From contig CAYLMK010000017.1 of assembly GCA_964384945.1 (NCBI GenBank), positions 1-64,000 on the forward strand: DNA of 64,000 bases, written 5' to 3'. Both the position numbers and the translations under genes were made by a program. The DNA comes from S015-6 sp964384945. GTDB lineage: Bacteria > Desulfobacterota > DSWW01. Under the pieces are notes generated by a model. That model searched no databases. It saw only the letters and a list, made by a program, of their open reading frames with translations, and was not told the DNA's origin. Of the stretch, positions 17,052 through 25,823 are shown piece after piece; the first letter of the stretch is position 1, and each line of letters begins with the position of its first letter.

Positions 17052-20000
17052 TTACTGCGTTTCCCGGGCCGTGTCGACCGGGGCAGAGGTGCGGGATTCC
17101 AGGTAGGCCTTGAAGAATCGGCGGACCTGCTCGAATTCGGACCGGATCTCGGCCAGGAGCTGAAGCGCAGGATCCGGGCCGTCGTCGACACGGAGCTGCT
17201 CGAACCGGCGTGCGATCTGCTGCATGCCGCTTGCCCCGGCGCTCGCGCTCGCTCCTTTGACGGAGTGCGCCCGGCACCTGAGCGCCTCCCGGTCGCCTTC
17301 GTGCACGGCCGACTCGATCGCCTTGAGCTGTTCTTCCGTGTTCGAAAGATAGGCTTCGATCAGCTCGGCCTCGAAGGCCCGGTCTCCGTCCGCGATTGCC
17401 TGAATCCGTTGGATGTGCACGGGCTTTCGCCTGGGGGCCTCGGATTCCGGAGCAAGCCGGGCAGGGCCGTCGCCGGCCAGGTGCCTATCGAGCATATCCT
17501 TCAGGGCCAGGGCGGTCACGGGCTTCCCGATGTAGTCATCCATGCCGGCCCGGAGGCATGTCTCCCGGTCTCCCTTCAGGGCATGGGCCGTCATGGCGAT
17601 GATCGGGATGTCGTGCCGGAGGACTCCGGATTCCGGATCCCGTATGGCCCGGGTGGCCTCGAATCCGTTCATCTCCGGCATCTGAACGTCCATCAGGACG
17701 AGATCGTACGGGATCGTCCCGAGGGCCGCCAGCGCCTCCTTTCCGTTGGCGACGGCGTCGGCCCGATACCCGAGCTTCTCGAGGATGCGCAGGGCCACCT
17801 TCTGGTTGACCGTATTGTCCTCGGCCACGAGGATGCGGGCCCTGCGCTTCCTCTCCTCCCGCAGCGTATGCCGAGTGATGATTGGCCGGTCGCGCCTGCC
17901 GGCCACGGGGTGTGGCGCCGTTGCCCGGCCGAGCACGGTGACCAGACAGGCATGGAGCTGCGACATCTTGACCGGTTTGGGAAGGTAGGCGGCGAACCCG
18001 ATCTGCTGCAGTTCGGCGGCTTCCCCTCGACCCCCCACGGAGGTGAGCATGACGAGCCGGGTGTCGCGGATCCGCGGATCTTCCTTGATCTTCTTCCCCA
18101 GGGTCTTTCCATCCATGCCGGGCATCTGCATATCGACCAGGGCGACCCGAAACGGGTCCCCGCCCTCCCGGGCCCGCAGGAGCATCTCCAAGGCCTGCTC
18201 TCCGTGCGCCGCCTGCTCGAACCGGCAGCCCCAGCAGCGCAGCATCTCCCGGAACACCATGCGGTTGGTCGCATGGTCGTCGACAATGAGGATCCGGGCC
18301 TCGCGGATGTTTTCCGGCAGCACCCTCGCGTCTGTCTGTCCGGCCGGCTGCTTTTCCAATTCAATCATGAACCAGAAGGTGGAGCCCTTGCCTTCCCGGC
18401 TCTCGAAGCCGATCCGGCCGTTCATCAGCTCGACCAACTGCTTCGATATGGCCAGGCCCAGGCCGGTTCCCCCATACCTGCGCGTGATGGACGCGTCCAC
18501 CTGCGAGAAGGACCGAAAGAGCCGGTCGCGTCTGTCCGGGGGGATTCCGATGCCGGTGTCGGTAACGGAGAAACGGAACGTGGCGCGCTCCTCGGTCTCC
18601 TTCTCCACGGTCACCCGAATGTGCACCTCCCCCTGTTCCGTGAACTTGATGGCATTGCCCGCGAGGTTGATCAGGATCTGCCGGATACGGCCCGGATCTC
18701 CGCGGACCAGGGCGGACACCTCCGGATGGATGAGCAGGGAGAACTCCAGGCCCTTGTCGTTCGCGCGCATGGCCAGTATGTCCGTGACATCCTCGACCAT
18801 GGCCCGCAGGTCGAAGTCGAGAATCTCCAGATCGAGCTGTCCGGCCTCGATCTTGGAGAAGTCCAGGATGTCGTTGAGGAGGGTCAGCAGGGCATCGGCC
18901 GAGGCGTGGATCGTCCTGGCGTATTCGTACTGCTCGGGCGTGAGGTCGGTTTCGAGAAGCAGCCCGGTCATCCCGATCACGCCGTTCAGGGGGGTGCGGA
19001 TCTCGTGGCTCATGTTGGCGAGGAACTCGCTCTTGGCGGTGCTGGCCTCCTCGGCCCGCAGGGCGAGGAGATTGGCGTGCCGGATGGCCTGCTCGAGCTG
19101 CCGGTTTGCCTTTTCCATTTCCTGATGGGCCCGGAGCAGATCGTTTTCCGCGTTCTTCCTCTCCGTGACGTCCCGTGCATTGATCACGACCCCGGACACG
19201 GCCGGGTCGTGGAGAAGGTTCTTTCCGACCGTCTCCAGAGGGACCCAGGAGCCGTCCTTGCGCCTCATGCGGTACTCGATCGTGCGGATGAGTCCAGGGG
19301 TTCCGAGTCCTTCCTCGAAACGCGCTCGCACGAGCGGCAGGTCGTCCGGATGAACGAGCTCGAAGGGGCTCTTGCCGACAAGCTCCTCGGGTTCGTATCC
19401 GAGGATCCGCTTGCTCGTCGCGCTGACGTACCGCCGCGTGCCTCCGGCGTCGAGAATCGTGATCATGTCCGAACCGTTCTCCACCATCGACCGAAAGCGC
19501 CGCTCGCTCTCGTGCAGGTCTTCGAGCGACCTCTCCAGGTCCCGGGTCTTCTGCCGGACCAGGTCCTCCATCCTGGTTCGGTACCGGTTCACTTCCTCGG
19601 CGGCGGCGATCATGCTCTGATTGAGCAGGATGAATTCCCGGTCCAGGCTGCCCGAGAAGACAACCCCGGAGCCGCCGGAGGCCAGTTCCTCGGATGCGGC
19701 CCGGGCCTCCTCGATGGAACGGTAAATGGAGGTGAAATAGAGGGCCACGAGAAGCGTGCAGATGAGCAGGCTCATGGCCGAGAACAGGGCGATGACGGCG
19801 TTGCGTCCCGCATCCTCGTGCGTGCTGAGGGCAAAGGAGTTGATCACGACCAGCGTGAGCAGCAGGAAGACTACAAAGGAGGCGAACTTGCCCCTCAGGG
19901 AAAAGAGGTGAGTTTCCCGGAATCTCTCGCCGAGTTCATGGAGGGTCTTTTTGGCCTGCGAGCGCAACGCCAGGGTGAGGAAGTCCGAGACCACGTAGGT

Positions 20001-20567
20001 GATGTACAGATAGACCAGCAGGGCGATCAGGCCCGCCCGTACCCCGAGGAGGATCTGCTCCAACCCGGCTCCGTGGACGGCCACGAGGCCGAGGAGGATC
20101 AGGAGGAGCGTGAGCCCAAGGATTCCCGCGGTTACCGTATTCCACAGGGGAAATCGCGACAGGGCATGCAAGAGACCGTGGAGTTTGTCGAGCGGGAGGT
20201 TCGTCGCAAGGCTCATCCCGCGCACGCTGTCGTTGATGATGCGCAGCCTGCCCAGTTCCCACCGGCGCCCGAAGAGCCGGGCGAGCCCGAAACAGACGTA
20301 GTGGGCGAAGGAGGTGAGCGCGAGGAAGCCGACGAGGGCATGGACCATCGGTTCCGGAAGGATCTTCAGAAAGGCGGTGTATTCCTGGATGTAGAGGTAG
20401 CCGTAGAAATAGAGAAACCCGTAAAGGGAGGCGGCTTGTCCTGCAAGCACGCTGATCAGGGACACGGCGAAGGTGTAACAGGTCGCCCTTGCCAGCCAGC
20501 AGAAAATCCGCATAGAAACCAGCCTTGTGGGAAAGCGGTCACGGAGGTTCGATTGGAATGAACCCAT
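17052..20567 (-). CDS. hybrid sensor histidine kinase (PAS-HisKA-HATPase-REC-REC-HPt)
   Basis: A 1171-residue BarA-type phosphorelay kinase. The N-terminus has about six membrane segments (20-280), a HAMP-like linker (281-335), and a PAS domain (355-470). HisKA follows with phospho-acceptor H521 (SHEIRTPLNG), then HATPase with N638, DTGIGI and GTGLGLA. Two receiver domains carry D812 and D960, and the C-terminal HPt has H1101 (HSVKG). No response regulator gene is adjacent, so output must go through an unlinked partner. There is no obvious periplasmic sensor domain, so a membrane or PAS-bound signal is likely. The exact start is uncertain (ATG 20567 or 20513). Confidence 0.9.
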   Translation of the reverse strand: MGSFQSNLRDRFPTRLVSMRIFCWLARATCYTFAVSLISVLAGQAASLYGFLYFYGYLYIQEYTAFLKILPEPMVHALVGFLALTSFAHYVCFGLARLFGRRWELGRLRIINDSVRGMSLATNLPLDKLHGLLHALSRFPLWNTVTAGILGLTLLLILLGLVAVHGAGLEQILLGVRAGLIALLVYLYITYVVSDFLTLALRSQAKKTLHELGERFRETHLFSLRGKFASFVVFLLLTLVVINSFALSTHEDAGRNAVIALFSAMSLLICTLLVALYFTSIYRSIEEARAASEELASGGSGVVFSGSLDREFILLNQSMIAAAEEVNRYRTRMEDLVRQKTRDLERSLEDLHESERRFRSMVENGSDMITILDAGGTRRYVSATSKRILGYEPEELVGKSPFELVHPDDLPLVRARFEEGLGTPGLIRTIEYRMRRKDGSWVPLETVGKNLLHDPAVSGVVINARDVTERKNAENDLLRAHQEMEKANRQLEQAIRHANLLALRAEEASTAKSEFLANMSHEIRTPLNGVIGMTGLLLETDLTPEQYEYARTIHASADALLTLLNDILDFSKIEAGQLDLEILDFDLRAMVEDVTDILAMRANDKGLEFSLLIHPEVSALVRGDPGRIRQILINLAGNAIKFTEQGEVHIRVTVEKETEERATFRFSVTDTGIGIPPDRRDRLFRSFSQVDASITRRYGGTGLGLAISKQLVELMNGRIGFESREGKGSTFWFMIELEKQPAGQTDARVLPENIREARILIVDDHATNRMVFREMLRCWGCRFEQAAHGEQALEMLLRAREGGDPFRVALVDMQMPGMDGKTLGKKIKEDPRIRDTRLVMLTSVGGRGEAAELQQIGFAAYLPKPVKMSQLHACLVTVLGRATAPHPVAGRRDRPIITRHTLREERKRRARILVAEDNTVNQKVALRILEKLGYRADAVANGKEALAALGTIPYDLVLMDVQMPEMNGFEATRAIRDPESGVLRHDIPIIAMTAHALKGDRETCLRAGMDDYIGKPVTALALKDMLDRHLAGDGPARLAPESEAPRRKPVHIQRIQAIADGDRAFEAELIEAYLSNTEEQLKAIESAVHEGDREALRCRAHSVKGASASAGASGMQQIARRFEQLRVDDGPDPALQLLAEIRSEFEQVRRFFKAYLESRTSAPVDTARETQ

Positions 20568-20833
20568 CTATCCATTCATCGGAGGAATCCCTGGGATTCA
20601 TGAGCGTTTCGGCTCGGGTGCGAACCCCGAGAGGTGCGCCCGGAACCGTGGCGTTTCCCCGCCGATGCCCGTGTAGAGCGTCCGACGCTGCTCGACGCAT
20701 ATTGCGACCTCAAAAGCCGCCATTTCTGCGAAGGCAGGAATCCGGAAAGGCAAGGAGACCGGATGCCGGGTCAAGCCCGGAATGGCTAGCACCGTAAGGG
20801 GATCTATGACGCAAGCCGCCAGGTTGGTTCCCG
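20568..20833. repeat. intergenic region with REP-like inverted repeats
   Basis: No gene is seen between the kinase start and the ADP-ribosylglycohydrolase stop. It contains hairpin-forming units: TTTCTGC-GAAG-GCAGGAAT near 20725 and CCGGGTCAAGCCCGG near 20764. Similar units occur near 49.81 kb and 55.8 kb, so this is probably a dispersed repeat. Confidence 0.5.
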
Positions 20834-21811
20834 CTAAACGGATTCGGCAGCGGCGATTTCGAGGAGCCGGTCCGCCAGCCGGGTGATATAATCCCTCCCC
20901 TTTTCCCCCTCTTCGAGCGCCTGCACCCAGCGTGGGGGAAGGGCTTGCGCGCCGTGATGGGCGCCGGCTACGGCGCCGGCCATTGCGCCGATGGTGTCCG
21001 CGTCGCCGCCGAGATTCACGGCCCGGATGATCGCGGCCTCCGCGTCCTGCGGGCTGGAGAGCACCGCCCAGAGGGCGGCGGAGACGGAGCAGGAGGCCTT
21101 CGCGTCGGTTCCCAGATAAAGGGCGGCCTCTTCCGCAGAGGCCGAAAGGTTCTCGGCGATCCAGCCGAGCGCGTCGACGAACTCCTTGGGGCCGGCCAGC
21201 TTGAGGCTCTTGAGGAAGGCCCTCGCATCCAGTTCCGCGCCCTGAACCCGGGTTGCGATGGCCCAGCGGACCGCGATCGCCTGGAGGCAGGCCCCGATTC
21301 GTCCGATCGGGTGCGTGTGGCCCGTGATTTCCGCCTGCCTTGCCGCGGCCTGAACCATGGCCTTGGTATCGCGATAGAAGGCGAGGGCCACCGGCGCCAC
21401 GCGCATGGCCGCCCCGTTCGCGTACGAACCGCCCGGCGGGGCGTATTTCGATGCGGCCTCGCGCCAACCCATCCCGTCCCGGATTGCCGAAAGGATCCTC
21501 TGCGCGTTTCCTCCGTACCCACGGTCCTGATGGAAGTTCTCGGCAAAGCGTGCGGCCACCCGATCCGGCTCCAGGCGCCCCGGCGTCTCAAGCAGGGCCT
21601 CGGCGAGCCCGATCGTCATCTCGGTGTCGTCCGTGTAGGTACCCCGCCCCCGCCTTGCGGGAAGCATCTCGGTCACCCGGTCGTAGCGCGCCCGGATCAC
21701 CGCATTCGACATGCCCTCCAACGGCATGCCCAGGGCATCGCCTGCCATGGTGCCGAGAAGGGCGCCGCGAAAGCACTCCTTCAGGGCGTCCCGGCACGGT
21801 TGGTCCGACAA
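20834..21811 (-). CDS. ADP-ribosylglycohydrolase family protein
   Basis: A 325-residue member of the DraG/ARH family, which removes ADP-ribose from proteins or hydrolyses related N-glycosides using two Mg ions. Metal ligands are visible in GDALG (residues 25-29), YTDDTEM and the C-terminal GGDADT. The start codon is TTG. No DraT-like transferase or nitrogenase gene is nearby, so the target is not evident. Confidence 0.88.
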   Translation of the reverse strand: MSDQPCRDALKECFRGALLGTMAGDALGMPLEGMSNAVIRARYDRVTEMLPARRGRGTYTDDTEMTIGLAEALLETPGRLEPDRVAARFAENFHQDRGYGGNAQRILSAIRDGMGWREAASKYAPPGGSYANGAAMRVAPVALAFYRDTKAMVQAAARQAEITGHTHPIGRIGACLQAIAVRWAIATRVQGAELDARAFLKSLKLAGPKEFVDALGWIAENLSASAEEAALYLGTDAKASCSVSAALWAVLSSPQDAEAAIIRAVNLGGDADTIGAMAGAVAGAHHGAQALPPRWVQALEEGEKGRDYITRLADRLLEIAAAESV

Positions 21812-21925
21812 AGGGCCCCCTTCTTCTATTTGCCGAATTATCGCTCTACTATCACAAATCGTCAGGAAGTCCCAGATCTGATAGTATTATTTTTTTCCAG
21901 GCCCAACAGAAACGGAGAAGATCGG

Positions 21926-22721
21926 ATGCCCTTGGCCTCTCGGAAACGCAGAAGAAGCCGCATACCCCTCGCATCCTTTCTGCTTGGCTGGTTCTTCCTC
22001 TGTGCGGGCTTGGAGAACGCCTCGTCCGAAGACCTGATCGGGCGCGTGAGCGAGGAGTTGAAACAACGGGTATCCCGCCAGCAGGAGGGGCAGGGGGCTT
22101 CGTTCTGCAGGAGGGAGGCCCTCTGCGGGCGGGCCGTGCTCGCAGGCTTTTACAGGGATCGAGCCTTCCGGCCCGCATGGATGGAACCGGACGGCCGTTC
22201 CGCGCAGGCACAAAGCCTCGTTGCCTCGATCCGGAAGAGTTCGCTCGAGGGGCTGACGCCGGATGTCTACCATCTGGCGGTGCTCGAGGCCCTGCTCGAG
22301 AGCGTGGACAACGTCCTTTCCGCAGGGGCAACGCCCGAGCCGGCGGTCCTGGCCGATCTGGAGATCCTGCTCACGGACGCCTTTCTCATCTATGGGTCTC
22401 ATCTTCTTTCGGGACGCGAGGAACCTTTTCGAGCGAAGCCGGCGCGATTTCAGCTCAGGCTGCATCCGGGTCGAGGCCCCGGTCGATCTGGCGGCCTACG
22501 TGCTGCGGGGAAATCCGAAGTGGACCCGGGAGGCGATCCTCTCGGCGATTGAGAGCGGGAAGACACGAACCGTCCTGCTCCCCGAGCCCATCCCGGTGCA
22601 CCTCCTGTACTGGACGGCCTGGGTGGATGCGGAGGGCGAACTGTGCTTTCGCGACGATGTGTACGGTCGGGACGGGCCGCTCGACGAGGCGCTCAAGGAA
22701 GGGCCGCTCGCCTACCAGTAG
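21926..22721 (+). pseudogene. L,D-transpeptidase (YcbB/LdtD-like), internally deleted
   Basis: ATG 21926 with a GGAG site opens a frame with an export signal (LASFLLGWFFLCAGL) and the N-terminal scaffold of YcbB-type transpeptidases, ending at FLIYGSHLLSGREEPF. The matching C-terminus then continues in a different frame with the YkuD nucleophile motif SSGCIRVE and a normal end at 22721. The middle, including the peptidoglycan-binding part and catalytic His, is missing. The join is near 22430. A deletion of several hundred bases plus frame change explains this; no intact enzyme can be made. Its 3' end overlaps the convergent YcbK-like gene by ten bases. Confidence 0.8.
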
Positions 22722-23293
22722 CGGACCCGCCCCACGTCGACGTGGACGAAATCCGGCGCCGGATAATACCCCACGCCGCCGCCTTTGAGGCGGATGGCCG
22801 CCCGGCGCAGATCGGCGAGGCGGTAGCCCGGCAGGCGTATGTCGATGGCCTTGCCGTCCAGATGCAGGCTGTTCCTGGCCACGCCGTGGCCTTCGGCCCG
22901 CAGGAGGGCGTTTGTCTTGGGAGAACGGTACCCGGAAATCACGTGAAAGGGGGCACAGGCGTCCAGGGCCTCTCCGAGGGCATGCACCAGATTGAGGAGG
23001 CGTATGTCGATGGCCTTGATCTCGTCCGTTCTGTGGTCCCGCAGGATGTGGTTGATCTCGGCCAGGGCCTGTTTCCGGTAGCTGCCCTTGGACCAGTAGA
23101 CCGCCTCGAGCTTTTCTCCGGTGTGGGTGTTGAAAAAGGTCAGCCGCCTTTCCGAGGTCGAGGGTTCCAGGGCCGCTGCGATCGCACGGCCCGGAAGGGC
23201 CGTCGCAAGCAGGCCGAGGGAACCCCACCGTAGGAAAAGTCGTCGGCTTATGTGGCATTCCCGATCCACTGTCTCGTGATCTGCCGGTCGCAT
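22712..23293 (-). CDS. DUF882/YcbK-like periplasmic peptidase (M15A fold)
   Basis: A 193-residue exported protein. The N-terminus carries a Tat-like signal (SRRLFLRWGSLGLLATALPG). The mature domain has the M15 metal motif pieces SGYRSPKTN, SLHLDGKAIDIR and HVDVG, giving the His-Asp-His zinc site. YcbK-type proteins are thought to trim cell-wall peptides, and the gene often neighbours the ycbB transpeptidase, as here with the broken copy. ATG 23293 is preferred over an upstream ATG because it places the Tat motif near the N-terminus. Confidence 0.8.
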   Translation of the reverse strand: MRPADHETVDRECHISRRLFLRWGSLGLLATALPGRAIAAALEPSTSERRLTFFNTHTGEKLEAVYWSKGSYRKQALAEINHILRDHRTDEIKAIDIRLLNLVHALGEALDACAPFHVISGYRSPKTNALLRAEGHGVARNSLHLDGKAIDIRLPGYRLADLRRAAIRLKGGGVGYYPAPDFVHVDVGRVRYW

Positions 23294-23422
23294 TTTCCGA
23301 GTCTTTTTCGTGCTAACCAGTCGAACCGGCTCGAAGAATCGGTTCGCCGCGAGTCTGCCGGGCCCTGTAAGACTACATTTCCCTCCGCGAGATAGCAAGA
23401 AGCGTGCCCTGAAAAAGTCCGT

Positions 23423-24181
23423 TCATTTCCGGAATCTCCGGATCAGATCGAGGAACTGCGATGTCCCGGCCATTTCGGTCAGGAAGGCCTTCTCGGTCGC
23501 CAGATGAGACAGGAGATCCGCATTCCGGGAGGCGTACATCATCGCCTTGATGGCCGCCGCGGCCTTGGGCGGGACTTGGGCGATCCGTTCCGCCAGGGCT
23601 TGCGTTTCCGCCAGGAAGGCGTCTTGCGCGTAGAACCTGCTCACGATCCCGAATTTGCGCGCCTCCTCCTCGCAGATCGCCTCGCCGGTCAGCGCGACTT
23701 CGAGGGCTCGGGAGATCCCGAGCATCTTCGGGAGGAAATAGTTCACACCTCCGTCGCCGGTGAGCCCGATGAGAGAGTAGGCGTAGTGGAGGCGGAGCCT
23801 TTCGGTGGCCACCCGGAGATCGCAGGCAAGGGCCAGGGCCGTGCCGTAGCCGGCCGCGAGCTCATTGACGGCCGCGATCACCGGCTTGGCAGCCTGCCGG
23901 ATCTCGGCGATCGCCTTGTGCGCGATGGTGGCCATGATGTCGATGCGGCCCGCAGGATCCGGGTCGGCGGCGATTTCGGTCACGTCCGCCCCGACCGAAA
24001 AGGCCCTTCCCTTTCCGGTGATGACCACGACCCGGGTCGTCTCGTCCGCCAGCGCCCGGCAGAGCGCTTCATGGGCCTTGCGGGCCAGCTCTGTGCTGAA
24101 AGCATTGAGCTTCTCGGGCCGATTGAGGACGACCCACGACACAGGGCCGCGGGTTTCTTGGAGTACGGGCTCGGAAGACAT
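23423..24181 (-). CDS. crotonase-family enoyl-CoA hydratase/isomerase
   Basis: A 252-residue crotonase. The oxyanion-hole segments AFSVGADVTEI and AAGYGTALAL are present. Both hydratase Glu positions are replaced, while GLTGDGG places an Asp where isomerases of the PaaG/dienoyl-CoA type keep it, so an isomerase is more likely than a hydratase. It starts 13 bases after the CoA ligase stop, so the two are probably co-transcribed and act on the same acyl-CoA. Confidence 0.85.
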   Translation of the reverse strand: MSSEPVLQETRGPVSWVVLNRPEKLNAFSTELARKAHEALCRALADETTRVVVITGKGRAFSVGADVTEIAADPDPAGRIDIMATIAHKAIAEIRQAAKPVIAAVNELAAGYGTALALACDLRVATERLRLHYAYSLIGLTGDGGVNYFLPKMLGISRALEVALTGEAICEEEARKFGIVSRFYAQDAFLAETQALAERIAQVPPKAAAAIKAMMYASRNADLLSHLATEKAFLTEMAGTSQFLDLIRRFRK

Positions 24182-24194
24182 TTCGGCTCCAGGG

Positions 24195-25736
24195 TTATTT
24201 TGTGCAATACTGCTCGACCAGCACGAACTTGGTTACCTTGCCCGTGGGGGTCCTGGGAAGCGGGGCGTCCGTCCAGATGATCTTCTTCGGGACCTTGAAG
24301 CCTGCGATCCTCTCCTTGCAGTACTGGATCAGGTCCTCTTCCGTGACGGACGCGCCCGGCGCCTTGACGACCACGGCGGAGACCATCTCGCCCCAGGTGT
24401 CGTGCGGGAGCCCGATGACGGCGCAGTCCGCCACGGCCGGGTGGCTGAGCAGGGTCGCCTCGACCTCCACGGCGAAGACGTTCTGGCCGCCCGAGATGAT
24501 CATGTCCTTGACCCGTCCGGCGAGATAGAGGAAGCCTTCTTCATCGAATCTTCCCAGGTCTCCCGTGTAAACCCACCCGTTGCGGAACACCTCCCGGGTC
24601 TTCTCTTCGTTCTTGAAATAGCCGGCCGTGGCCGTGGGCACCCTGCCGATGACCTCGCCCACCTCGCCGACAGGCACATCCTTTCCCCGGGCGTCCACGA
24701 CGCGCACCTCGGCGGAGAAAATGACCTGGCCCACGGAGTCGGGCTTCCTCTCCTTCTCCTCGGGCCCCATCTGCGTGAGGATCCCGGTCTCTTGCAGGCC
24801 GTAATACTCGTAGAGGTTGGGGCAGATGCGCCGCTTGACCTCCTCGCGCAGGCTGGGCGCCAGGGGCGATGCGGCGAATACCAGGGCCCGCAAGGAACGG
24901 AGGTCTCGCTTGTCCACCTCGGGAAGGGCCAGCGCGAAGCTCGCCATCGTGGGAACCCAGTTGGAGATCGTCACCTTCTCTGACTCGATCAGCTCGAGCA
25001 TCTTCTGGGCCTGAAACTGGTGGATCACGTTCCTGGCGCCGGTGTACATCCCGATTCCGCACCATGCAAAGCCGACCCTGCCGAAGATCGGGAAGACGGT
25101 GAGGATGACGTCCCGGCGGGTCACGTCGTGAATCATGGCCATCACGAGAGCGTTGGCGTTGTTGTAGTGGGTGAGGAAATACCCCTTGGGCAGGCCCGTG
25201 GTGCCGGAGGTCAGGTTCAGATACTGGATGTCCTCTTCCGAGATCTCCACGGCCGGCTCCTCGGAAGAGGAGCGCGCGACCAGGTCCTCGTAGCCCACGG
25301 CGAAGCCGGGCAAGCCTTCGCCCATGCCCACGAAGTGCCGGATCTGCGGCAGCGCAGCCCGGATTTGCCCCGCGATCTCGGGAAACCAGGGGTCGAACAG
25401 GAGGGCCTGCGCCCCGCAGTGGGACATGAGTTCGATCATCTCCGCGGGGGCCAGGCGGTAGTTCAGGGGAATGCCGATGATGCCGGTCTTGGCCAGGGCG
25501 AAATAGATCTCCACGATCTCGGCCCGGTTCGTGCAGAGAAAGGCGGCCACGTCCCCCTTCTTCAGGCCCAGGGCCAGGAGCCCGTTGGCGAGGCGGTTGA
25601 CGCGGTGGTTGACCTCCCGGAAGGAGAACCTCCTGCCCGTCGAAGAGCAGAAGATCGCCTCCCGATCGCCGTAGCGTATGGCCGCAACGCGGGCGATGTT
25701 GCCGACCGTGAGCGTTCCCGTGGCCTTCTGCGTCAT
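24195..25736 (-). CDS. AMP-forming acyl/aryl-CoA synthetase
   Basis: A 513-residue ANL-family ligase. Visible motifs are the P-loop-like LTSGTTGLPKG (A3), YYGLQETG (A5), YTGDLGRFDEEGF (A7-A8) and a C-terminal PRTPTGKVTK whose Lys is catalytic. It activates a carboxylic acid to its CoA thioester with ATP. The substrate is not readable. GGGGGGAG gives the ribosome site. The crotonase follows directly; the lipoprotein hydrolase lies upstream. Confidence 0.9.
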   Translation of the reverse strand: MTQKATGTLTVGNIARVAAIRYGDREAIFCSSTGRRFSFREVNHRVNRLANGLLALGLKKGDVAAFLCTNRAEIVEIYFALAKTGIIGIPLNYRLAPAEMIELMSHCGAQALLFDPWFPEIAGQIRAALPQIRHFVGMGEGLPGFAVGYEDLVARSSSEEPAVEISEEDIQYLNLTSGTTGLPKGYFLTHYNNANALVMAMIHDVTRRDVILTVFPIFGRVGFAWCGIGMYTGARNVIHQFQAQKMLELIESEKVTISNWVPTMASFALALPEVDKRDLRSLRALVFAASPLAPSLREEVKRRICPNLYEYYGLQETGILTQMGPEEKERKPDSVGQVIFSAEVRVVDARGKDVPVGEVGEVIGRVPTATAGYFKNEEKTREVFRNGWVYTGDLGRFDEEGFLYLAGRVKDMIISGGQNVFAVEVEATLLSHPAVADCAVIGLPHDTWGEMVSAVVVKAPGASVTEEDLIQYCKERIAGFKVPKKIIWTDAPLPRTPTGKVTKFVLVEQYCTK

Positions 25737-25823
25737 GGCTCTCCCCCCAGAAATCGCCTGTTCGGAGCGGCGTCCGACCGACCGGGCAGGTCGTCCCCTT
25801 TCCCGTTTCCGATTGGAAGCCCC

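Noticed and set aside
15281..17113. Plus-strand open frame of 610 codons
   Set aside because: Antisense to the BT1-like permease, Asp/His/Gly-rich, typical of high-GC shadow frames.
16980..20561. Plus-strand open frame of 1193 codons
   Set aside because: It is the antisense shadow of the histidine kinase, whose minus-strand product has complete HisKA, HATPase, REC and HPt motifs.
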